Shown one piece after another: positions 45,501 to 57,500 of a DNA stretch of 64,000 nt. How positions within the stretch are numbered: the first letter of the stretch is position 1; each line of letters begins with the position of its first letter. The notes beneath the pieces were generated by a model, which was not told where the DNA came from, did no database searches, and was given only the letters and a program-made list of their open reading frames with translations. The translations under genes were made by a program, and so were the position numbers. Source of the stretch: Prostheceraeus crozeri (Eukaryota; Platyhelminthes; Polycladida; Euryleptidae). The stretch covers positions 248,001 to 312,000 of the forward strand of contig CAJQUW010005534.1 of assembly GCA_907163375.1 (NCBI GenBank), given 5' to 3'.

Positions 45501-48500
45501 GCATAGACTCTAATATGACAGAAAAGTTAACAAATTTAAATAAAAAGGAAATCACTGAATTGTTCAAGCTCTCTTCTGTTGTTTATTTCTGGTTTGAGTT
45601 TTTTTAATATAATGGGTTTCTTGTAGGCGTAAGTTGGTACTGTCATAGTCACTTGATATAATGCTGGTTTCAAAAGTGTTGTTGTTACATGTTTTAAGAT
45701 GTTGAATTCATTGTAGAATTTTTATTAGTGTTGTGTTCTCTGCATCGTGTGTGCAATGGTCGGGTTGTACTACCGATGTAGCTTTTATTGCAGGTCTTTT
45801 AGTACCGGTTAATTAGAGTTTATGCTCTACTGCCGGTAAATTGTAATCCAGTAAAATCTGTTTCAATTATTCTATGCTATCTCTTTCCTAGCTATAGACT
45901 TTGCCTTTGCTTGCCACTAGTATCAATTCTATGTTACTTCGCTTACATCTTTGATCTATTTGTCTACTTAAGCTATGATTCATTTGTCTGATGATGATTT
46001 ATGAGTATAGATCGAAATATATCACGTACAGAGAAAATGATATTTTTGAACTGAACATCTGCTTACTTGGTTCTTCCCACAACAAACTTACTTACCAGTA
46101 AATTTTTGATTTTTTCACTTACGAAGCCACATTTTCAGCTGCTCAGCCTGCGTCAGGATCAACCAAGTAACATAAATAAAATGAATTTATATTACTGATG
46201 TGCTACTTAATGTATGTAAGTCTAGTCTATGTAGTTACCACACCAGAGTCAAGATATAATAGATTTATTCAGTCTTGACCTTCTTGAACACATAGTTGAA
46301 GCTGAACACATAGTTGTGGATTAATTAACCAACTATCATTCGGAAACATGAACGAGCTTTATAGGCGTTCGGTTGATCTATTGCAGTTACTGCACTGTCT
46401 CTCAATGATAAACCTCCTATGTATAGGTTTGCTTCTGCTTGGCCCCTAGAAGAGGAGTTTTGGTTCACTCGAAACGTTGGGCAGTCTTTTCACATGTACA
46501 TGACAATATGGCGAACTGGCAAATAAAGTGGAGTGAATGGAAATGTCTTCTTCAGCAAGTTGTACAACATTAAGTTGAAAGAATTCAATTTATATTACTT
46601 CCATAACACGGACGCATGCTGAGCAGCGTGAAAATTTGGTTTTCTAATGTGTATGATTATCATTTATGGAAAATAATCTGTGGACTTTTGTAGTAAGGTT
46701 ATTCACAATTATTAAGTTAAATATGTTTATAAACTGGAAAGCCAAAGCGAGGAAGTTCGAAAATTATGTTGAATTTGATGAATGGAAATGGAAGATGGAT
46801 GAGCTGATGAGGTTAAAGACGACGCAAGGAAGAAGAACATGAACTGTGGAGAGTCAGACGATAAGAATAGTGGCGAAGCGCTTTTGTGGAGATCAGCTGA
46901 TGATGGCGGATGAAGATGATGCTCCTAAAACAGATCTATTATATTTTATGCAAAAATGTTAAGCAGGACTCTATGTTTCTTCTTAAATTATTTCCTTTCT
47001 TTCTTAAATATCCGAAAATTGCTTAAATTAATCAAAGAGACTCCGAAAATATTAATTTATTTCACTGCCATTGTAAAATCATAATGTATAATTTTCATGA
47101 TTTGGACAAGTGACACCTCAGATGTTTTCCTTCATCTTTTCTAACAAAACGACAGTTGACTTCACGTACATTGTCGTAGAGAATTCCTGCAGGGATTATT
47201 TAGCTTGCTGACAATTCTACACAAACAAAAATCCAACATCAAAACATGCCTTGTGGATGCGATTTCATCTGGCGAAAGTGTGATTTTCTTTCATCCATCC
47301 TTAGTCGTTGCGCAATATTTCGATAGATTATGTCAGGTAGAAAGTAAGACTAATGATCCATTTAATATCCTGGGGAAATTCAATCTGTAAAACTTCAAAC
47401 GAAATAGAATCGTGTTTGGCTTCTGAAAGTTCATCGAAAGTTTAATGATGACTTTACTCTGTTTAGTAGTGGTTTTTCTTCCAAAACAATTCTAAAAAAG
47501 GGAAGCAGACTTTTTCCAAGTAGAAAAGTAGCCTCGTCTAAACACAGATCAAAATATAATTGCCACTTAATTGCGGCCATTCATGTTTACTAAAGTATGT
47601 ATTGTCATTCAACGTCATTCATGTCTTACATATTTCTTAGTCATCGAGTAATCATGTTTAAAAAAATTAATCATTTTTTAAATGAAAATCGTAGATTGCG
47701 GGGTCTACTTCCTACAAAAAAGCTTGGTTCATCATACCAACCGAAATCACCATTCAAGTTAGATTTATTTATGACCTAATTTTTATTTAGATTAGATATG
47801 GTTTACTTTATTTCTGATTTATTGAATTAGGGAGATGCAAATTAGCAGCATCAGTATTTAAGATGTAGAGTTGTTGACGAAAACGAGTTGATGTAAAATC
47901 GCAATAATAATTATGTACATTAACAGAATTTGTTGATAAAAAAATCGCTCACTACATAGTAAAGGGAGATTTCTTAACTCATTGAAACTTCGATGTGAAT
48001 CTATGATATCCACTATGTATCTGCGACCGGCAGTGATAAAAGTGAAGAAGTCCTTATTCATGATGAATGTCTGCCTTAAGTTTATTTTAAGGGATCCAGT
48101 TTTGATCGCAATTATTAGTGCGATCTTATTAAAACAATAGTGAAGTCGCAGAGCACGTTTAGATACATGCACTTCCAAATGAGATAAATTTAAATGGTTG
48201 ATGCAAGGTCAAAATGTTGTGATTTTTCATGAATGTCTTAAATTTATTCTGGAACTTGATTCACGTTTCAAATGCAAAATTTCGGTCGAATGTAGGCATT
48301 CTCTACAGAGCAGTGCAAAGAATTCCGGTTTTGAGAAATAGTGAGTCAGATAGGATTTTTGGATATAAACTTTCTTTGATAGTTCAAAAGTATTCAAACA
48401 ACTATGTATCAATTCCATTTATTTTCCAGATGGCTGGATGAAGGTGAAGAAGGCGGAAAAACAGCTGTGGAATTGGTTCCGGTCGATAGTTCGAAGAATG

Positions 48501-51500
48501 GGAAACACGATGATATCATGGTAAGTGTACTACTGGTGATCGTTGTATTAGATGTATTTCCTCCTTGTTGTTAAGATTGGACAACATCTGTATCCTTGAT
48601 GAGGTGAATTAATGGTGACAAGGAATAGTTGAAGTTGACTTAGAATCGTCATCCATCTACGGAATGTCGGCCTCGTTTATTAGCTTAGAATTATATCGGG
48701 CGAATGATTTCATGCCTTTTTATGCGAATACTAATATAGTGTCGCTTCGTCGCTCCTTGATTTCTCAAAGCAAAATCGATGTACAAGGTACTGACGCTTG
48801 ATTTTCAACTTCATTTGATGTATATCTCTTGGAGAAATACAGACAGGTTGAACAAAAAAGTGCACAAAATAACTTACATGAACTGACCATAATTACATAG
48901 CGATCAGGGTGATAGACGTCATCTTGTTGGGTCATTGACAAGTTTTTTCGTATCTTGAGCTCCAATGAAATTGTGAGTTGAAGGATGCATCGCAATTCTC
49001 AAATTATTGGATTAGATGAAATTAAAAATTATTTGAATATACAGGGTGACTCAAAAGTCTTAATCGGGTTTCAAGTCAAGATTTCTCAGTAAGTATTTGC
49101 ACTACAACCTTAATTTTTCGTTTATACTGTTGAGGAAGAACCAGAATTTTAGTAACATATCGCAATTTGTGAAAAAAATCAAGTTAGAGGTCGAACTACT
49201 TGCTCATTCATTTTATGGAGGTCAACCAATTTATCAAATGGTATGAAACATTGTCCGCTTACGATTTGTTTCTCATTGACTACAACCACATGCTAATACT
49301 TCATCATTAAATTTGATTGATCAAGTGACCTGCTAAGTGTGAACAAGACTTAATGCACATGCGGCCATTGAAATAATAGCGGAAAGTTAATACGAAGGCA
49401 TAATGAAGAAGGACAACAAAGAAGAATGCTAAGCTATCCATTTCCATTAATGTGTGATTGGTACTTATGATAATTATCGAACTTCTACATTAGCTCAATA
49501 GTTATGCATGACGTCAAAATGTCGTTGAATTGAAGCATAGGCATATATATATCTGTGAAAAGACTGATTTCGGAAACCGTTTAGTACTTAATAGCTGCTG
49601 ATATTCACTTTTCTATCATAGAAACCAGTGATGTTATCTGTGCAAGATCGGATCAACGTTGTGTTGCTTATGGCTAAGCATGAGTCCGTAACTACCGCCC
49701 GACGGGAGTGGCAAAGAAATTTCACATCAAAACCATCTTCTGAAAGCACATTCCGACTTGTGTTTAAGAAATTTACTGAGACGGGTTCTGTCCAAGATGC
49801 TGAGCGAAGTGGTCGCCCATCCCTTGATGAGGATGATGTTTTACGTGTGAAAGAGGAGTTTGAGAACAATCCAAGATCGTCGGTGCGGGATGCAGCCAAT
49901 CAGCTTGACATGCCACGCGAGACTGTTCTACGTACTCTGAAGCGAACAATTGGCATGAAATCATTTCACATTTCCCGTGTTCATGAACTGTTGCCAGACG
50001 GCTATGAACCAAGGCTTCAGTTTTGTGAAGAAATTAGCCGGCTATGTGATGATCCCAGCTTCATCCACAAGCTATGTTTTTCTGACGAGGCCATCTTTCA
50101 TCTGAATGGCAAAATTAACAGTCACAACTGTGATTTGGGACTATGAGAATCCACATTTATGTGACGAGATTCCTCTAAAGTCGAAAGGCTTGGTGGTCTG
50201 GGCGGCCATGTTTTGCGACCGGATCATCGGACCTTACTTCTTTGAAACAACGGTGACGAAAGACTCCTATCTCGAGATGCTGAGGGATTATTTCATTCCT
50301 GAACTGAAGAGACTACGAAGATTTTCCACGACAGTCTTCCAACAAGATGGCGCTCCTCCTCATTGGGGTCTGAATGTGAGAGAATTTCTCAACATCCAAT
50401 TCCCTAATCGATGGATTGGTAGGAACGGTCCCATCCACTGGCCAGCTAGGAGCCCAGGTTTGACGCCTCTTGATTATTTTTTGTGGGGTCATATCAAGGA
50501 GATGGTGTACAAGAATAGGCCAACAGACAACGAAGAACTGCGAGTGAAGATTGCAGAAGCAGTTCAGTCCGTGACGAAAGTCACGATCAACAAGACTTTT
50601 TGAAAACTTTCAAAAAAGAGTCATTCTTTGTAATGAAGTTAACGGAGCTCACTTCCAGCATATATTGTAAAAATGCAAGTCTCTTTGGAAATTCTGGTTC
50701 TTCCTCTACAGTATAAACGAAAAATTGAGTTTGTAGTGCAAATACTTAGAGAAATCTCAATTTGAAACCCGATTAAGATTTTTGAGTCACCCTGTATAAT
50801 GCAGCGGCGACTCCAACGAGTTTTTGATCGAGTAAAAAATAGAATTTTGATAAAGTACTCTCAACAGCAGCAAAATGTCTGTTATCTTTATGACGATCAA
50901 GAAGCTTTAGTACGTTAATAAGTCATTGATGCTTACAGGTGCCATGATAGTTCTTCCACTGATTCTCCTTGATATTGTCAAGCCGATATACATTTCTCAG
51001 GCCGATCTCAGAGATCCATGCATTAAAACTCTGACGTTTGGCACCGTGCTTTGATCAATAGACCTCAATGTACAGCACATGTTTGTAGTATCGTAGCGTC
51101 AAACGCAACTAATTGTCAACCGAATTTCAGTCCATTTTTGCTCGGTCATACAGATGCTTGAAACAAATTGATCGTGCTATGATAATATCTCCGAAATTCA
51201 GCCGGCCTTTCTCCATGATTGGAATTATCCACCTCCCACTAGCATGCAGTAAAGCTGTCCTTGCACATTTGTGCGCGGATCGAGGAGTGCTGGAATATCT
51301 CGATCTGTTTTTTTGCATGGACATAGGCTGATGAAAATTCTTTCATTCCGATTATAACTACATTTCGCTGTCATTTTCCAAATCATCTAGGTTTACAAAA
51401 TGTGTAAATTGTGCAGCATGCTTTGATAATTAATAACTCCCTTGTCTCAAGCTTCATAATTGAGTCTTAGATTTATTAAAACTTATTTGTTTTATGAGTT

Positions 51501-54500
51501 TATCATCTAAAATGTTGGCCATCACTGCTTAGTTGAATGCTTTCAACATGTCGTCCATTTTTGCAGTGGGATTGTGAGCGGTGGAAATTTCTTCCCGGAA
51601 ATGAAATCATCCTATTCAATAAAGGCACAGAAAGTGCTCTGCGCTTCAACAATGACGGAACAGTTGATGCTTTGGGCGCTGAGAAAGATCCGAAATGTGA
51701 GTATCACTTCCACCTAGCTTCCGATCGGTACTGCCGTTGATCTGCTTACAAAGTAGTCAATATTTTGATTGGCAGCATCTTGAGCACTCACCAAGAATGT
51801 AGTTGAAGGTCGATTGTTGTTGCTTTAAAGATTCTGAATTGTATAATTTGCTTTCTTAATATATCCATTGTTAATAATGATCTTGGGCACCACTGATATA
51901 ACCAATGGGAGGGACAACATTGTATCATTGTATGCGAACACGACTTTTTTATCACGTTCACAACCACAATCATATTTGAGATCAATTTATGAATAAGTCA
52001 ATTTTATTAAAGTACAGCATTACTCATTATCATAAAAGTATTGTAGATTAGTGGACTGTAATTCAATACATGAATGCATAATTCATTCATGTTCGATTTA
52101 GTGCATGCACTCAGATATAGTGTACATATCTCTTCATAAGCAGTTTTCCAAAATCACTTAGTAATAGATTCTGAAAAACTTTCTGTCAATCTGAGAAGTA
52201 TATTGTCATAAAAATTAAGGTAAATAAAATGTAGTGAAGTGAAACAGGTGGATTTATCAAATCTGATAGCCTGTTTGATTTGCTGATTTTGTCTAAATTT
52301 CATTTAAGATAGACTTTTGAAAGTATTCAAGAGTTTCTGTAAAATGAGATACTAATTAAAAAATTAGTAACTTCAACTACAACATCTTTTCCGTCATTTC
52401 ACCGTCATCAGAGTTGGACAATTTTGACATGGCTCGAGTAGTTTAAGATGCTCATTTAGGTTACCTCTCCTTACGACGGTGAAAGTCTGAGGAACTTGAT
52501 CGAGGGCTGTTGCTACATTACGGACCACTAAAATCTAGAAAATCCACAAGAATAATTTCTTTAAAATGCTTAACGATACATGCGTTAATCTACACGCTCA
52601 AAGCACTTCATTTGGTTACAACAATGTAGCAACACTGTTAGAGAAGTGCTCTCAGACTTGAACCATTTAAACACTAGGTATCCTAGCAACCGATGATGCT
52701 GCTTTTCTCCTTCCAAATGCTCGTCAGTGCGCCTCCGAATGACCAAAACTAGCTTAGTCGACATCTAGATTGGCTGAACAAGCTGAAGGACTGAATAACA
52801 GGTTGCTCTTCATTTATCAATTATGGCGCGAAATTCCTTAGAAGCCAAAGACGCTTCTCTTCGCCCTACAAGGGCACAATTTTTAGAATGTATATTTTTT
52901 AAAGTCTCAGGTCATTTCTCTATCTTATGCCCAGGCGAACTGGCTCACTGTAGTCCTTTATGAACAACATTAGTTGATAATGTGGAATGCCGAATAATGT
53001 ATCTGAATGTATAAATCCGTTTTGAATGTAAATATTTTGGAAAATGCCAAATTTTTTGATCATAAAATAGTGGATTATCGATAGCGATATAGTTATGGCA
53101 TCTATCTCCAAGCAACGATCGACGGAATATTGATACAAGTAAGCAAAATTTGAAATTTACACTGATTCATCTGTTGGATAGGAAAAAGAAAATCGAAGAT
53201 TGAGATAGGCATAGAAATGCAAGAGAGAGAAGATAAGAGAGCTATGAGGCAGGTAGTATCGGGTTACATAGTACCGATAGCAAATCTATGACCTGACTGA
53301 GGGAAGAGAAGAATATGTGAAAACAGTAAAAACAATGAAAAATGTGAATTCAAATTAAAAATAAACAAGGACGCCACAAATCTCAGACTTCGTTCAGCGT
53401 ATTACATCAAGAAAATGAAACCTGAAATAAACGATCGATTTGAACTGAATAGCTATGGTAATTTTCTTTTTCATTGAATACCTGCCAATCTCCAATCTTC
53501 TATTGATAGATTGAATATCCTATCTCAATTTTCTATTTTCTTTTTCCTATCTAACAGTTGAATCAGTGTAAATTTCAAATTTTGCTTACTTGTATCAATA
53601 TTCCTTCAATAGTTGCCTGAAGATAGCTGCTGGTGGCAGCTGAAATATATCGCTATCGATAATACAATATTTTACGATCAAAACATTTTGCCCTTTCCAA
53701 AATATTCACATTTTTCCGTGTCTGGTTGAAGTCTGTTCAATATCTGTTCTGAATGTTTAACTCAGGCATTTCAGAGATAAGGGCATGTAACATTAACTTG
53801 TTAGTGTTCATTTTTCCGTAAAACCAGGAGAATATCTTAGAATTCTTTCAGAGATTATTTGGCCAATATGCATGTAAGAGTAGCAAATCAAAAACTGCTT
53901 AAGTTCTTTAAAACAATCGCGAAATATTATCATGCGCACGGGTGCAATATTTTTCAGGAAGCTTCCCTCTCTCTCGAACAGTTTTGAAAAGGGATGGTGG
54001 ATTCACACTACAACTTTCACTTTCTGATTCACATTACAATGACATGCTAAGGAAGCGTAGAACAGGGATTGTGTAATCTCGCTTTAAATCGACATTGTTG
54101 CGTAATTAAAATTAAAAATCAAGGCAATAATTAGTTGAATGTGCAGAAATGCATGCAGCCTATTAATTTGTATTTGTAAAGTGATGTTCCGGCTACCAGA
54201 TAACAATTAAATGAAAATCAAGGCGCCAAATGGAATGTGTAGATGAATAATTGTTACAATGCATTGCATAAACAGTAAATTGCGATCAGTTACTTGAGTT
54301 TCATCAAATTCTATGTAATTGTTTATCAGATAATACAGTTGTGCGGAATCAAATAATTAATGATATTGGTATATTAAACAACCAACTAATTGACAGCAAT
54401 TGATTAGCAATAGTAGAAAATCAATTAATTTTGAATATACCACACACTTATTGGACTGTACGATGAAAAAATATAGAGACAGAATGTATAGCATCTTAGC

Positions 54501-57500
54501 CATGAAGACGCTTAAAAAAGCGTTGACAACAAGTTGATGATCGAAATGTATGTACCTGTCATCTGTTTATTTTACGGTTTCAATTCCTGAGTGGAATAAT
54601 TTCTAGTGGCTTCACATAAAAAAGAGGATCTGGTGAGTTTAGGTTCTTTCTTGTATGTGAAAAAACATCTTTCCTATAATTGCATCTCATCTAGAAAAAT
54701 CTTAATGAGCTAGGAGCGCAAGTTCAAAATCTTTCTTTGACTCTAATGCAAGCAAATTTGTTAGATTTACGGCTCAATTCTACGTCTTTCACTGCCATGG
54801 TGACCAATCTGTTGCTACGATGTGAAACGGCAACTGACGTCATAGGTTGATTGAAATTTCATTTCGGATAAAATTACCTCTGTGATACGGTGATGAAAAA
54901 TTAATCGGAGATGTACATGTTCTCTATCCTGTGGGACTCCTTCGTCAAGGAGATGACTAAATTTCCGTTTTATCAGACAATATCCATGTCTCCAGTACAT
55001 CCATAAGAGAAAGTTTGACAGAAATGCGTTTGGTTGTTATAGAAACTTTGACTCATTACACATCATCTACTCATAAGACATGATCTGCGTTTTTCTGTTT
55101 GCTTAAATGCTTAGTATGACAAAACAATGAGCGTTTTATCAAAAACGAAGGCTTTTGCCAATTATTCAATTTGCCAATCCTTCTCGTGACTGCATTCATG
55201 TGCACTGGGAAGGCTTCAGAGAAGCTTTTAGTTGTTATGAAACATTTTTTCTCAACAATCGATGCTTTTCACCATCACACAATTGAAGTGACATCCATTT
55301 TCACTTTGACTTTCACATTGACTATTCCTTGACTATTGTTATTGCCGTAATAGACTTCAAATAATAACTTACCCTAAATGACCTTAATTAACTCAGAATG
55401 ACAAAGAAAACATCTTTTAAGAATTACTAATTGTGAAAATACTTTGAAAATATGCGTTGTCAAGGTAAACTGCTTCTCTCGTTGTCTCTTGAGACTACAC
55501 GACGGGATTAGTAATTCCCGACTACTCGACGAGATTACTAATTGAGACTACACAGACGGGAGACCGCGACTATCATAAGCAGGAACATGCAATAAACAGC
55601 AATTTGTCTGCTTTTTAAATTCTAATTTAGTTTTAAACTTCATAAACTTTTAGAAAACAAACAAACTAAAATTAAAAAAGTCCATTATTGTCTTCTGTGT
55701 AAGGAAAGATTTTGTTCATAATCATCAGAGATTGCAAGTTCACCTCGGTCGAGGTGGTCTTCAGATTTGAAGAATGTTAGCACTAAATTTCTTGCAGTCG
55801 TAGACGATGCGCTTCGTCTGACGAGGGAGTCGTCAGGAAAGGATAAACCAAGAAAATAAATATGCATCAAATGAAATGATTCTTACAAAAATTTTATAAA
55901 TTGCGAATACTTGCTGTAAATGAACCTCTATAGTCCTAATTAATGATGAAATTGATGTGATGGCCAGAAATAGTTCAGAAATTCCGGATCATAAAAATTC
56001 TGCATGATTGTGATCCCTACTTTCGAGTGAGCCGGTGGATAATAAGGTCGTCATAGTTGTGCAAAATATAAACTGAGCAAGACTTACAAGACTTGTAAAT
56101 TGTCGATTCAAAGGACCAGCATCCAGATGTAGGCATGAATACCAAGGAGTAGGGGAGCATTTACTTTAGGAGCATGTTTGAGATTTTATTTGAGATTTGC
56201 TAATGTATAGATTATAACTGTCTTTAGCGACTAAATCAGATTAAAACTTGTATTAGATTATCTCTAAGTAAAGTTCGTCGATAAAGCGGTATGCACGGTA
56301 CTTTTTTTACAAACTAAGAAAACTATATCATATCTAAAACTGCGGTATGATGTGTCAATTGAGTATCAGAGGTCCATGGGCGCTACACAAACTAAAATTT
56401 TCTATTTGTAACTTAAGTATTTTGCTAATGATGATTATTGAGTTGATGTAAGACTTTTTCGTACAGCTCATGTTAAAAAATATGAAAGCAAACATCTGAC
56501 GACAAAATGCGTTGTACATTCGCAGTCGAATGTAAGCCGTCGGAGCAGAGGGAGTCAGACGCATGTGACTCCCACGACATGAAAGACGCCACCGCCTCCA
56601 CACTTCTCGTGTATTCCCCCTTCCTAACAATTCCTTGTTCTGATGGCTCTACTAGAGATATTTCTGTTCACTTTTATGCAGCGATCTACATTTTTAAGCG
56701 AAAGTAATTCTGGACTTAATGTTGGGAGACAATGAGGAAAGCTAGCAATGAAATGACTACAAAGTCATTGGCCTGATCATTCAGGGTACCTGTCCTCTGG
56801 AGAATGTTATAATGCAAGAGGCCAAAACATTCTACGTATGGAGTTCTCGGTCAGAGGAGCTTTTTCTATTAATATTCACCAAACGAATCTAACATTCTGA
56901 ACAGAGTCCCTTTATGTACTGAATTGTGATTTACAGAGCATTCATGCTAAAGACAAGATCCATCTCACTTCCTTAGGAAGAATGACTGAATTTCTACTCA
57001 CTGCACGACGATGACTCAATAATGTTGAGAAGTTAGGCAAAAACTAGACCTTATGATTTTATTTAATGATTTATATATTGCACAAACAGGATTATTCTTC
57101 CGAAATATTGCAATTCCATTAAACCAGCGTTTTCGGATCTAAATAGTCTTCTTTGGGTATAGGGGATTATCTTCTCTCGTTTCTGAGGGGTTTGATTAGT
57201 GATGGATCGGAGAGTGTTGTTGTCTACGGATACACTCATCGCCATATGTTATGATTTCTGGCGTCCCTCAAAGGGTCAGTTATCGAACCAGATCTTTTTG
57301 TCGCCTTCGTTAATGATATCGATGACACAGTAAGACCTCAGCTACACTGCGAGCTTTTCCAAGCGTTTCCGAGCAAAGCGTTTTGCAGCAAATATGAAGT
57401 CATCATTGCAGCAGTTATAGACTGCCACACTGCGAGCAAAGTAAACCAGAGCGATTGATAGCTTGCGGAGATACGTTTTCTCGGGACGCTCGTGTTTGCT

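Larger units (their letters stand above)
45235..46091. mobile_element. 280-bp inverted repeat with outward hammerheads
   Basis: Arm 45235-45514 is the reverse complement of arm 45812-46091 in perfect register (no indel; I noted one mismatch). The 297-bp centre is unique. Each arm carries a hammerhead motif pointing outward. There is no coding frame. The layout of 3' ends out and heads together mirrors the PLE array, so I take it for a non-autonomous PLE or retrozyme-like unit in intron 6. Confidence 0.7.

Noticed and set aside
47840-48180. Minus-strand frame of 106 residues in intron 6
   Set aside because: AT-rich composition, no motif, no splice support.
52396-52415. Hammerhead-like CTGATGA...GAAA on the minus strand
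   Set aside because: Only four bases separate the core from GAAA, so there is no stem II, and stem I does not pair convincingly.
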